Source of the DNA: Candidatus Latescibacterota bacterium
Lineage (GTDB): Bacteria; Latescibacterota; UBA2968
Assembly: GCA_022823725.1 (NCBI GenBank)
Contig: JAJEHL010000032.1
Location: 1 to 36,967, forward strand
Reading direction: 5' to 3'
DNA length: 36,967 nt
The notes under the pieces were generated by a model. That model did not search any database. It saw only the letters and a list, made by a program, of their open reading frames with translations, and was not told where the DNA came from. Below, one piece after another: positions 1-7,189 of the stretch. Within the stretch, counting starts at the first letter, position 1, and each line of letters starts with the position of its first letter. The translations under genes and the position numbers were made by a program.

Positions 1-1
1 C

Positions 2-136
2 TCCTACATTGAAGGGTGGTATAATCCGCATCGCAGGCATTCTTCCATCGCCTACCAGGCGCCGATAGCGTATGAAAAACTGCATCTATCACAGGCTTGG
101 AACACAAACCCTAAATACTCCACCAAAGCGGGGTAA
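2..136 (+). CDS. IS3-family transposase OrfB (DDE/rve integrase), C-terminal fragment
   Basis: An open frame enters from the left edge and reads SYIEGWYNPHRRHSSIAY, then QAPIAYEKLH, and stops at TAA 134-136. The Y-x-x-x-Y-N-x-x-R-x-H-S-S-(I/L)-x-Y-x-(S/A)-P signature is the hallmark C-terminus of the rve/DDE integrase domain in IS3-family (IS150/IS3 group) transposases. This domain catalyses strand cleavage and transfer. Only about 44 codons are inside the window. The catalytic D, D and E residues would lie upstream and cannot be checked, so activity cannot be judged. The stop codon lies within the inferred terminal inverted repeat, as is common for these elements. Confidence 0.85.
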   Translation, partial: SYIEGWYNPHRRHSSIAYQAPIAYEKLHLSQAWNTNPKYSTKAG

Positions 137-2150
137 CTCCATAACGGAAGATTTTCTGCATGATCTCGGACAACTCGTTCCTCAAGTCATACGCATTTTT
201 AACCGGCAACTCACTCCCTTTATAAAACCAGCGTGGCCCTTCGCTACCCGGCAGAATCAACCGATCAAGGAGTTTTTGAAGATAGCTACGGGCATCATCT
301 GTCATCTGTAGAATTTCAGACAACACCATCGGGTCTGATCCCACCAGCTTATCATCCCCCTGCATCTGAGTTAAACAACACACTTCCAGAGCTGCCTCAA
401 ACAGAGGGACAGGCACCCGGGGCACCACAAAAATAATCCGTTCACTGTGCAGGTAATTGGCAGTCACTCGCTCTGCTTCCTGAAGTTCCTCCGCTGTCTC
501 GGCAATCATATATATAATTTTTCCATCACATCCAACAGGCACATTTAGACATTCGTCCAGTTTTTCGAGACTCCTATACTCTCCCTGTAGAAAACGCCTG
601 ATATGGAAATCACTATTATACCTGACCGGTCGCCAGACAGGGGGACTAGCCTCCTCCGTCAAAAAAGCAAGGAAATCGAATTCCCTTCGCTGCCGTGACT
701 TCTCTTCTTCAAGCCTTCCTCGAAGGTCGGCATCAGTCCCATGCCAAACAGAAACTTCATCGTTGCGTTTTCTGTGTAAAAGGAGTTTCTGGTCTATGAG
801 TTGATCAACAACCGCTTCTTCCTGCTGTGATCCATTACTGACTAATCCCTTATCAGCACATGCATAGCCACGCAGAGCAAATAGCAGCAAATCGCGGGAT
901 GTGCGAGACCGCTCGCCATTTACGCCAAAACCCAACAAACTCACGGTTCTCAGTGCTGTTGCCGCCAGGTCATTATCATCGTCGAGCTTTGAAAGGGCAT
1001 TCTGTGTTTCAAGCCATTGTTTATATGTTCCGCCTACAGCCGTATCTGTACGCATTTCCGGTGAAAAGTATTCGTAGAGATGATCCGGTCTAACATGATT
1101 TTGGAAGTCTATAAAATTGAGAAAACTGAACAACGTCCTTTCATTTTGCGCGACCCGACCAGAAATGCGTGGTAGCAAATACAAAGTAGTGGGTTCCAGG
1201 GGATATGCACGACGCAAGAGCGACTTGAGTTCCGATACAGTAAAGTCGGAAAACAGTCCAAGTTTCTTACACACCGTCGCAGACAACCTTGATTGTTCAT
1301 CAGGCAAGACATTAGAGCCATTCTGTTCGGAAACCACTTCTGATAGCAAACGGTATATTTCTTTACTATCATCGATATACTGAATAGTCTCGAAGCGACC
1401 CTCAATTTTTCTCCATTCTGCACGAACTGAAGCTGGTGAAGTGCTCGCATATTGCAACAACTCCTGGTGCAATAATAAACCGAGCGTTACAGGAATAGCT
1501 ATAGATCGACTCACACACTCAGCTAACAATTGAATTTCACTCAAAGCAGCAGAACGCCCCTCGGCAATCAAAGACTCAATATGGCGTCCAAATTCATCCC
1601 ACAAAATCACAACTCGATCACAGCCTGCTAAACGCGCCTTATCCCGAACCGCGCCGAGCAATTCTATTGCCTGATCAATCGTCTCACACGGCATGGATTC
1701 AATTGTACGCGCTTGACGACCGAGCTTGATGCGCCCCATCCCTTTGAGCGCGGCATCCTTCAGACTTTCGCCCAAATTTTCACAATAGCCCTGCAACGCG
1801 AGTACAAGCCCTTTGTCTTTCCCGTTGCGACGTTCTTTAGAAAACTTGCTCAAATCTGGACTAACTGCTTCCAACTTGTCTTCAATGACAGATAGTATTT
1901 CATCGGCATCGGGACGATTCTCAACCAAATGCAATAAATAGGTCGCTGTAATTGATTTCCCCGTGCCATAGGGCGCAACAACAAAAGACGCCCTGTCTTG
2001 TTCAAAACCGAGCAGAGATTTTATGAGCGGGACACTCTTAGCCGTAGGCTGGTAGTGTACAATCCGATCCGGATATTCTGCATCGTATTGTATGTTGATA
2101 GAACGCAGAAATACTTCAGCATCAAATTTGGCTGTCATTTCAAGCTGCAT
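111..2150 (-). CDS. Large P-loop ATPase of a defence/modification cluster (BrxC/PglY- or Dnd-associated-like), 3' end altered by IS
   Basis: The 679-residue product has a Walker A motif APYGTGKS (residues about 59-66) and a Walker B followed by an acidic pair, VVILWDEFGRH (D186/E187). It is a soluble P-loop NTPase with no membrane segment. The architecture (N-terminal ATPase, long helical remainder) recalls the large ATPases of BREX and phosphorothioation-linked systems; that assignment is by resemblance and context. ATG 2148-2150 is preceded by GGAGAG at good spacing and overlaps the DUF4007 gene by 11 bp, so the two are translationally coupled. The last nine or so residues (GVTPLWWSI) and the TAG stop at 111-113 are encoded by the end of the IS element. 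The native protein was therefore probably longer, and this copy may be inactive. Confidence 0.75.
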   Translation of the reverse strand: MQLEMTAKFDAEVFLRSINIQYDAEYPDRIVHYQPTAKSVPLIKSLLGFEQDRASFVVAPYGTGKSITATYLLHLVENRPDADEILSVIEDKLEAVSPDLSKFSKERRNGKDKGLVLALQGYCENLGESLKDAALKGMGRIKLGRQARTIESMPCETIDQAIELLGAVRDKARLAGCDRVVILWDEFGRHIESLIAEGRSAALSEIQLLAECVSRSIAIPVTLGLLLHQELLQYASTSPASVRAEWRKIEGRFETIQYIDDSKEIYRLLSEVVSEQNGSNVLPDEQSRLSATVCKKLGLFSDFTVSELKSLLRRAYPLEPTTLYLLPRISGRVAQNERTLFSFLNFIDFQNHVRPDHLYEYFSPEMRTDTAVGGTYKQWLETQNALSKLDDDNDLAATALRTVSLLGFGVNGERSRTSRDLLLFALRGYACADKGLVSNGSQQEEAVVDQLIDQKLLLHRKRNDEVSVWHGTDADLRGRLEEEKSRQRREFDFLAFLTEEASPPVWRPVRYNSDFHIRRFLQGEYRSLEKLDECLNVPVGCDGKIIYMIAETAEELQEAERVTANYLHSERIIFVVPRVPVPLFEAALEVCCLTQMQGDDKLVGSDPMVLSEILQMTDDARSYLQKLLDRLILPGSEGPRWFYKGSELPVKNAYDLRNELSEIMQKIFRYGVTPLWWSI
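118..141. repeat. Putative IS3 right terminal inverted repeat
   Basis: The segment begins at the CTCCACCAAAGCGGGG stretch and ends in CA. Read inward from the tip it starts TGGAGTTACCCCGCTTTGG. This matches the general form of IS3-group ends: a TG tip, a CCCCG block, then TTTGGTGGA. The left copy is outside the window, so the repeat is identified by form and by its position just after the transposase stop. Confidence 0.5.
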
Positions 2151-3051
2151 GCTGGTCTCTCCATTGGATCATGTCATAGTGATTTCTCATCCAATCAACG
2201 GGTTGCATTCGCCGAATGCGTATTCTTCTATTTCCTGCGAGACCATCCACTTGGATGTTCTTATTTTTGTCCGCGTTTTCCGCCTGAAGAGCAAGCGATA
2301 ATAGGGATTCACTCGTCAATACAAATGCCTTGCCTGGACCTCCTTCGTGCGTTGCGGCTTCTCTCACGGATATATCGAATGTATCTTTTCCTGTCCTCGC
2401 TTCTTCAAATGCCATGGAGAGGGCATAGCCCAATAAATGAGTGGGAATCTCCTTCTCTCCTTGATGCACCTGGTAATATTTGGACGTGCTAAAATAGCTC
2501 AGTAACCCCAATTCGACGAATGGACATTCAAGCGCATCTTCTGGATCTTTGTCTTCTGCTGGAATAACTCTGGCATAGCTCTGCAACAAGCAAGCAACAT
2601 CTCGCTCAATGGTCTTTTCACTCGGTGTTCGAGACCGTAAGTTTTCTACCTGGCGCAATAGACGCTCTCTGCACATAGACCTTTCAAATCGCGAGTGGCT
2701 AAAATCATTGAAGAACCAGGACCAGGTAAACACCTGACCTCCGGTATTCACCAGATTAACGTGCAGAGCATACCATGTCCCAATATCAACAAAATACAGG
2801 TCTCGTTCATAAACAAGCCTGCCAAGCTCTGTTTCTTCTAACCGAGTCTGACGCCCTTTGCCTTTCACGCGCCGGGCCAATCCCGTTACTTCAAGCCAGT
2901 GACGAATAGAACGGGCCATATTTTTGCCAACGCCGAGCCTATCCGCAACATACTCATCATATAGCAACTCGGGTTCCTTAATAAGTAGCTTGAGTCCTTT
3001 ATGAAGCCATCCCTCTCGAATTGCAAAAGTTTCGTGCCCACTAAATTTCAT
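2140..3051 (-). CDS. DUF4007 family protein (DNA modification/defence associated)
   Basis: The 303-residue protein opens with FSGHETFAIREGWLHKG, the N-terminal signature of DUF4007. After that comes a winged-helix-like segment (VADRLGVGKNMARSIRHWLEV, about residues 36-56). The biochemical function is unknown. From memory, family members sit beside DndA-like cysteine desulfurases, PAPS-reductase-like sulfotransfer proteins and large ATPases in phosphorothioation or BREX-like islands. ATG 3049-3051 overlaps the TGA stop of the desulfurase gene in an ATGA junction, and the 3' end overlaps the ATPase start. The predicted DNA-binding fold suggests a targeting or scaffold role (inference). No truncation is evident. 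Confidence 0.8.
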   Translation of the reverse strand: MKFSGHETFAIREGWLHKGLKLLIKEPELLYDEYVADRLGVGKNMARSIRHWLEVTGLARRVKGKGRQTRLEETELGRLVYERDLYFVDIGTWYALHVNLVNTGGQVFTWSWFFNDFSHSRFERSMCRERLLRQVENLRSRTPSEKTIERDVACLLQSYARVIPAEDKDPEDALECPFVELGLLSYFSTSKYYQVHQGEKEIPTHLLGYALSMAFEEARTGKDTFDISVREAATHEGGPGKAFVLTSESLLSLALQAENADKNKNIQVDGLAGNRRIRIRRMQPVDWMRNHYDMIQWRDQHAA

Positions 3052-4259
3052 GATTTCACCTCTGTCAAACTCGTATTGACATGGTTAAAGTCAATAAGCG
3101 ACAATCGTCGCCGACTAAACCTCCGCAATTGTTCACACAACCGCGCCAGATGTGCAACTGTCTCATCGACATCTTCAACCGTATTAAACTCCGAAAAACT
3201 AAATCGAATACTCGCGTAAGCCTCGGACTCAGACAGACCCATAGCTCGCAACACATACGAAGGTTCGGGCCGCTGATTGGTGCATGCCGAACTCTGAGAA
3301 CATCGAATCCCCTCCTGGTCCAACCGTGCCACAAGTGCCTGACCATCCACATCTCGAAACAGCAAATTTGTCGTATTGCAAACCCGCATATCGGGATCGC
3401 CGTTAATTTCCACATCGGGTATTTGAGCAATGACCGACTGCTCAAAACGATCCCGAAGCGAAGCCATAAGTCCCTGCACATCCTTCAACCGCTCCAACCG
3501 CAACCGAGCCGCAGTTCCCATGCCAACAATACCCGGCAGGTTCTCTGTCCCTGGTCGCAGCCCACCTTCTTGCGATCCGCCCCAGAGCAATGGTAACAAC
3601 TCTTTGGACGGCCTCACATAAAGTGCGCCAATCCCCTGTGGCCCGTGGAATTTGTGTGCAGTAAAAGCTAAAAAATCAACCGGCAACTCTGTTACAGAAA
3701 CGGGCAGTTTACCAACAGCTTGCGCCGCATCCGTGTGACACAACACCTCTCGAGATTGGCAAAGCCGGACAATTCGTTCAACGGGCAAAATCGCGCCTGT
3801 TTCATTATTCACCCACTGCACAGAAACCAGATCGGTATCTGGCGTAACAGCCTCATCCAGTGCTTCCCAAACCAACTGCCCACAGCGATCCACCGGAACA
3901 GATACCACCTCAACCCCTTTTCCACCGAGATAATCACACATCTTCACAATTGACGAGTGTTCTACAGCCGTCGTCACAATGCGAACCCGTTTTCCGATTG
4001 GGGCGCGTTGAACAACAGAATTAAAAACCGTATTATTCGCCTCAGTCCCACTTCCCATAAACACAATTTGATCGGCTTCAGCCCCGACCAACTGTGCAAC
4101 GGCCTCACGCGATGCAACCATTGCTTCGCGCACTCGATCGCCAGCCGAATGGGCGCTCGAAGGATTGCCAAAACCCTCACCCATCACACGCATCATAGCC
4201 TCGCGCACCTCGGACAAAGGCTTTGTCGTCGCATTATTGTCTAAATACACTTCTCGCAT
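3048..4259 (-). CDS. Cysteine desulfurase, DndA/IscS/NifS type
   Basis: This PLP-dependent class V aminotransferase-fold enzyme (403 residues) removes sulfur from L-cysteine as an enzyme persulfide for transfer to an acceptor. Visible features are the N-terminal YLDNNATT, GSGTEANN (about 70-77), the PLP lysine in FTAHKFHGPQG (K203), GGSQEGGLRPGTEN (substrate/cofactor loop), and the catalytic cysteine in SSACTNQRPEPSYVLRAMG (C326). ATG at 4257-4259 is preferred over a TTG two codons upstream because GAGAG lies about 7 bases before it. The downstream DUF4007 gene overlaps by 4 bp and the ATPase follows. A DndA-like role supplying sulfur for DNA phosphorothioation is therefore more likely than housekeeping IscS; no iscU or other Fe-S assembly gene is nearby. 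The assignment of DndA against IscS rests on context. Confidence 0.9.
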   Translation of the reverse strand: MREVYLDNNATTKPLSEVREAMMRVMGEGFGNPSSAHSAGDRVREAMVASREAVAQLVGAEADQIVFMGSGTEANNTVFNSVVQRAPIGKRVRIVTTAVEHSSIVKMCDYLGGKGVEVVSVPVDRCGQLVWEALDEAVTPDTDLVSVQWVNNETGAILPVERIVRLCQSREVLCHTDAAQAVGKLPVSVTELPVDFLAFTAHKFHGPQGIGALYVRPSKELLPLLWGGSQEGGLRPGTENLPGIVGMGTAARLRLERLKDVQGLMASLRDRFEQSVIAQIPDVEINGDPDMRVCNTTNLLFRDVDGQALVARLDQEGIRCSQSSACTNQRPEPSYVLRAMGLSESEAYASIRFSFSEFNTVEDVDETVAHLARLCEQLRRFSRRRLSLIDFNHVNTSLTEVKS

Positions 4260-4349
4260 GATCAACTCTCATAAAAGCAAAATTCGTACCTAAAATTGAA
4301 GTTTTTTCTAAATCCCTGTAAGTTCTCAATCTAAAGCCATCGGTAGATT

Positions 4350-4616
4350 TCAGGCCTTGGACAAATCAGGGCGTTTATGGGTAAAAAGTTTCAACTGATT
4401 TGCATCGGATTGATCAATAGGTTCAATCCGATTGGCAAACTGGCGAATCTCTTCGGCCTCAGCAGAGGTGAAGAGAACGTGCTTATTACGATACCGATGT
4501 CCGAGAGGAACTTTGCCCTCATTCCGCCACCGCCAAAGCGTTTGGCGCGACACATTCAAATCACCTATCACTTCAGTTGCGGAATAATAGGTTACATTGT
4601 CAATCTGAATCGGCAT
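4350..4616 (-). CDS. Small MerR/excisionase-like helix-turn-helix protein
   Basis: The product is 88 residues. It starts MPIQIDNVTYYSATEV and contains an HTH_17/MerR-type motif (SATEVIGDLNVSRQTLWRWR) followed by a wing with YRNKHVLFTSAEAEEI. These proteins read a short DNA site and act as regulators or excisionase-like factors. ATG 4614-4616 was chosen because residues upstream in the frame lie inside the predicted promoter. It is the first gene before the desulfurase-DUF4007-ATPase set, separated by 84-90 bp, and may regulate it. Function beyond DNA binding is not known. Confidence 0.7.
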   Translation of the reverse strand: MPIQIDNVTYYSATEVIGDLNVSRQTLWRWRNEGKVPLGHRYRNKHVLFTSAEAEEIRQFANRIEPIDQSDANQLKLFTHKRPDLSKA

Positions 4617-4676
4617 ATTGATGTCTCGCAATGTTTCAAAGCGTTGTGTATGTCTCTGTATGTAACATCCGGTGCT

Positions 4677-4705
4677 ATCGTAAGAAACGAAAGTGCTGAG
4701 GTCAA
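4677..4705 (-). promoter_or_regulatory. Sigma70-type promoter for the HTH-desulfurase-DUF4007-ATPase set
   Basis: On the minus strand, TTGACC (4700-4705) and TACGAT (4677-4682) are separated by exactly 17 bp. The predicted start is near 4670, about 55 bases before the HTH gene. Confidence 0.6.
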
Positions 4706-4851
4706 CATAAATTTGTATAGCTATGGAAAAGTGAGAAGGCCGGCCTGCCACCACTCCGCCCAGAGGTCAGCAGTCAGAGTGTTCAACCCAAACGCGAGAA
4801 TAGGCTTCAAAATAGCGAATCCAGTCGCATCTACAAGCACTTTTCCGAGTA

Positions 4852-4881
4852 TTGGCGAAAGTATGGAAATCTGAGTATATT
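4852..4881 (+). promoter_or_regulatory. Putative rarA promoter
   Basis: TTGGCG (4852-4857) and TATATT (4876-4881) have an 18-bp spacer. The predicted start is about 12 bases before the rarA ATG, leaving a very short leader that still contains the GAGGTGA ribosome site. Confidence 0.4.
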
Positions 4882-4900
4882 CTGGCGAGAGGTGAGAGCT

Positions 4901-6232
4901 ATGAATGAAGATCTTTTTATTAAACCCGTGTCGCAAGCCGAGCAGGAGATAGCAGGCGCGCCACTGGCAGAACGCCTGCGTCCCCAGGTGCTGGACGATA
5001 TTGTGGGGCAGGATCATCTCGTTGGGCCGGGTGCGCCCCTTCGCGTGCTTATCGAAAGTGATCGCTTGCCGTCCATGATTTTTTGGGGACCACCGGGGTC
5101 GGGCAAGACAACGCTGGCTCGGGTTATTGCGGGCACGACGGAGAGTCGCTTTGTGTCTTTTAGCGCGGTTACTGCGGGTATCAAAGAGGCGCGGGAGATT
5201 ATTGCGCGGGCACGAGAAGAGCTACGCCTGGGCAGGCGTACCATTTTTTTTGTGGATGAGATTCACCGTTTTAACAAAGCGCAGCAAGATGCTTTTTTGC
5301 CTCATGTGGAAAATGGTGTTATTACGCTTATTGGTGCCACTACTGAAAATCCCTCTTTTGAGGTTAATTCAGCCCTGCTTTCACGCACTCGCGTTTTTGT
5401 GCTCAACTTGCTCGATACGTCCCATATTCGCCAGGTGCTGGACCGCGCTATTGCCAATTCGGAACACGGGTTTCCCGATTTGCAGATGGATGAACAGGCT
5501 TTGGATCTCATCGCCGAGACTGCGGAGGGCGATGCCCGCCGATCTCTCAACGCGCTTGAAACGGTTGCTGCGGCTGTTGAAGCTACAGGTTGCGAACCCA
5601 CGCCCGAAACTGTGCGCGAAATTCTCGGTCGCAAAGCTCATCTTTACGATAAAACGGGAGAAGAACACTACAATATTATTTCGGCTTTTCACAAGAGTCT
5701 TCGCGGCAGCGATCCTCATGCTTCGCTGTATTGGCTCGCGCGTATGATGGCGTCGGGTGAGCACCCGCATTATATTTTGAGGCGTATGATCCGTTTTGCT
5801 TCTGAGGATGTGGGCACTGCCGATCCGCGCGCTTTACAAGTTGCGCTCAATGCCCGCGAGGCGTACGACTTTCTGGGCAGTCCCGAGGGTGATCTATCTA
5901 TTGCTCAGGCGACGGTTTATCTCGCTACAGCGCCCAAAAGCAATGCCGTTTATGCCGCGTATAATAATGCTCTATCCGATGTTGAGAAACATCCCAATTT
6001 GCCCGTGCCTCTGCATATTCGCAATGCGCCAACGAAGTTGATGAAAGATCTCGATTACGGCAAGGGGTATCAATACGCGCATGACGATCCGGATGGGTAT
6101 ATTCATCAGGAGTATTTGCCCGATAATTTGAGAGACCGCACCTATTATCATCCCACAGATCGCGGTTATGAAAAACACATTCGCGCACTTATGGATTGGT
6201 GGGATGAATTGAGAAAGAAAAAATCTTTTTGA
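4901..6232 (+). CDS. rarA: Replication-associated recombination protein RarA/MgsA (AAA+ ATPase)
   Basis: This is a clamp-loader-like AAA+ ATPase that acts at stalled replication forks and single-strand gaps. The 443-residue protein shows PLAERLRPQVLDDIVGQDHL near the N-terminus, Walker A WGPPGSGKTT (about 62-71), Walker B FFVDEIHRFNKAQQD, sensor 1 IGATTENPSF, and SRTRVF with the arginine-finger region. The MgsA C-terminal tetramerisation domain follows (DVGTADPRAL, then YLATAPKSNAVY and PLHIRNAPTKLMK). Length is normal for the family. ATG 4901 has GAGGTGA just upstream; a GTG three codons earlier lies inside that site and is rejected. It is transcribed alone and diverges from the desulfurase set. 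Confidence 0.95.
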   Translation: MNEDLFIKPVSQAEQEIAGAPLAERLRPQVLDDIVGQDHLVGPGAPLRVLIESDRLPSMIFWGPPGSGKTTLARVIAGTTESRFVSFSAVTAGIKEAREIIARAREELRLGRRTIFFVDEIHRFNKAQQDAFLPHVENGVITLIGATTENPSFEVNSALLSRTRVFVLNLLDTSHIRQVLDRAIANSEHGFPDLQMDEQALDLIAETAEGDARRSLNALETVAAAVEATGCEPTPETVREILGRKAHLYDKTGEEHYNIISAFHKSLRGSDPHASLYWLARMMASGEHPHYILRRMIRFASEDVGTADPRALQVALNAREAYDFLGSPEGDLSIAQATVYLATAPKSNAVYAAYNNALSDVEKHPNLPVPLHIRNAPTKLMKDLDYGKGYQYAHDDPDGYIHQEYLPDNLRDRTYYHPTDRGYEKHIRALMDWWDELRKKKSF

Positions 6233-6242
6233 GAGATCGCCC

Positions 6243-6264
6243 AAAAGTGCATCCATGCCGGTGT
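6243..6264 (+). repeat. 22-bp direct repeat, copy A
   Basis: The 22-base sequence AAAAGTGCATCCATGCCGGT plus GT recurs at 6971-6992 with 19 of 22 bases identical. Both copies sit about 90-110 bases before a tiny ORF that has a GAAAGGAGG ribosome site. Confidence 0.5.
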
Positions 6265-6283
6265 AAGAGCGAAGAAGTACGTC

Positions 6284-6312
6284 TTGACAATGCAGCGAGA
6301 TTCCCGTAGTGT
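6284..6312 (+). promoter_or_regulatory. Sigma70-type promoter before a leader ORF and the sigma-like regulator
   Basis: TTGACA (6284-6289, full consensus) and TAGTGT (6307-6312) are separated by 17 bp. The predicted start is near 6319, about 36 bases upstream of the 20-codon ORF. The gap between rarA and the regulator (6233-6538) holds this promoter, the repeat and that ORF. Confidence 0.55.
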
Positions 6313-6354
6313 TGCGGGTGATCGTTTACGTATGTCTATTTGAAAGGAGGCAAC

Positions 6355-6417
6355 ATGATGGCTTTAATTTTCGCATTTACGACAAATCACATACCCGGTT
6401 CGCCTCCGGTTAGATAG
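6355..6417 (+). CDS. Possible 20-residue leader peptide
   Basis: ATG 6355 follows GAAAGGAGG (6342-6350) at ideal spacing and is followed by a second ATG. The frame encodes MMALIFAFTTNHIPGSPPVR and stops with TAG at 6415-6417. The N-terminal half is hydrophobic. The strong ribosome site, the upstream consensus promoter and a second similarly built ORF at 7099 support translation; the small size argues for caution. It could be a regulatory leader for the sigma-like gene 121 bases downstream or a small membrane peptide. Confidence 0.45.
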   Translation: MMALIFAFTTNHIPGSPPVR

Positions 6418-6538
6418 CTGCTTCGGTCGTTCACAATCTGTCCGTCGCAGTTTTATCGCTCTTCCGGAGCCGCGGGTCTGGTATGTGTGGTGGTTTTTCG
6501 CCCGACATATTCATTCCCTGGAGGAGACGAACGGACAT

Positions 6539-6913
6539 ATGTACAATCCTGATTTTTGGGAAGTTCAATTAGATCAATCAGACCTGGAAATGATGCCGGA
6601 TGACGTTGGCCTGTGGTACGAATCGCCCGAAGACCAAAATTTGCGCTATAAATATGAAGATCGGATTGGGCGGCTGTTCCCACAGATCGATACGCTCTTA
6701 AATAGATCGCTTACGCAAAGACAATTTGAAGCCGCTGTATTGTATTTCAAATACGGCAAGACCCAGCGGGAAATTTCAGAAATTATGGGTATTTCGCGCA
6801 GGGTGGTCAGCCAGCATTTGTTCGGTATTACGCGAAATGGAAAGTCCGTAGGCGGTGCTGTGAAGAAACTTCGCAAGCTCTGCCGCAAACACGGTATTGC
6901 AATCACAAACTAA
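6539..6913 (+). CDS. Sigma-70 region 4-like helix-turn-helix regulator
   Basis: From MYNPDFWEVQLD the protein has 124 residues. The C-terminal half carries a region-4-like HTH: LTQRQFEAAVLYFKYGKTQREISEIMGISRRVVSQHL, where the GKTQREISEIMGIS part is the classic Q-R-E-I-A turn that contacts a -35 element. A basic tail follows. There is no region 2, so it is not a complete sigma factor; it resembles phage-like or orphan sigma-region-4 regulators. The start is uncertain: ATG 6539 has GGAGGAG only at about 12 bases, and an in-frame ATG at 6485 has no ribosome site. It ends directly in a strong terminator. Confidence 0.75.
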   Translation: MYNPDFWEVQLDQSDLEMMPDDVGLWYESPEDQNLRYKYEDRIGRLFPQIDTLLNRSLTQRQFEAAVLYFKYGKTQREISEIMGISRRVVSQHLFGITRNGKSVGGAVKKLRKLCRKHGIAITN

Positions 6914-6954
6914 AAAGACGCCTGAGTGTTATAGCTCAGGCGTCTTTATTTTTT
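6914..6954 (+). terminator. Rho-independent terminator after the sigma-like regulator
   Basis: AAAGACGCCTGAG (6914-6926) pairs perfectly over 13 bp with CTCAGGCGTCTTT (6935-6947) around an 8-base loop. A T-rich run follows to 6954. It begins right at the stop codon. Confidence 0.92.
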
Positions 6955-6970
6955 AGGGTGCAATCTGCAT

Positions 6971-6992
6971 AAAACTGCATCCACGCTGGTGT
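6971..6992 (+). repeat. 22-bp direct repeat, copy B
   Basis: 19 of 22 bases match copy A at 6243-6264. It lies at the 5' side of a structured region ahead of the 10-codon ORF at 7099. Confidence 0.5.
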
Positions 6993-6999
6993 TTATGTA

Positions 7000-7092
7000 A
7001 CCGGGCCAACAGGTTGGTGCGGTTTGCCGATATATTGGCATCCACCGCGCAAAACGCCTTCCGGAAGCGGAGTCGCGCATATCGAAAGGAGG
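7000..7092 (+). other. Structured leader region before a 10-codon ORF
   Basis: Two mutually exclusive hairpins share the bases GCGGT (7019-7023). One pairs ACCG (7000-7003) with CGGT (7020-7023), with CCAA/TTGG inside. The other pairs GCGGT with ACCGC (7044-7048), with TGCC/GGCA inside. A palindrome CTTCCGGAAG (7058-7067) follows, then GAAAGGAGG (7084-7092). This is consistent with a regulatory or non-coding RNA; no known riboswitch class was recognised. Confidence 0.35.
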
Positions 7093-7098
7093 TTTAAG

Positions 7099-7131
7099 AT
7101 GAAAACTTTAACTTCGGAGGTGAACGCCTGA
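7099..7131 (+). CDS. Possible 10-residue micro-ORF
   Basis: ATG 7099 has GAAAGGAGG 6 bases upstream, and the frame reads MKTLTSEVNA then TGA. The stop overlaps a perfect hairpin GCCTGA/TCAGGC (7126-7140), and a terminator follows at 7159. The strong ribosome site and the hairpin arrangement resemble an attenuator leader, but no plus-strand gene follows. It may be part of a stand-alone small transcript. Confidence 0.35.
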   Translation: MKTLTSEVNA

Positions 7132-7158
7132 TTTTCAGGCTGTGACCCTTCAGACGTT

Positions 7159-7189
7159 GGGTCAGGGACATTGTTCCTGGCCCTTTTTT
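7159..7189 (+). terminator. Rho-independent terminator of the micro-ORF transcript
   Basis: GGGTCAGGGA (7159-7168) pairs with TTCCTGGCCC (7174-7183), 10 bp with two wobbles, and TTTTTT follows. The 5' arm can instead pair with TGACCC (7143-7148), giving an antiterminator-like alternative. Confidence 0.75.

Larger units (their letters stand above)
1..141 (+). mobile_element. Right end of an IS3-family insertion sequence (partial)
   Basis: The first 141 bases hold the C-terminal codons of an IS3-type transposase followed by a probable right inverted repeat ending in CA at 140-141. The rest of the element lies left of the window. The end has inserted into the 3' part of the minus-strand ATPase gene, whose reading frame continues a few codons into the element and stops there. 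Left boundary and target duplication cannot be seen. The family call rests on the transposase tail; the exact outer tip is inferred. Confidence 0.75.

Noticed and set aside
4721-5017. Minus-strand 98-codon frame with a hydrophobic-looking C-terminus (ILGKVLVDATGFAILKPILAFG)
   Set aside because: It overlaps the start of rarA and the rarA promoter region, lacks a ribosome site, and matches no family I recognise. A decayed gene fragment is possible but not supportable.
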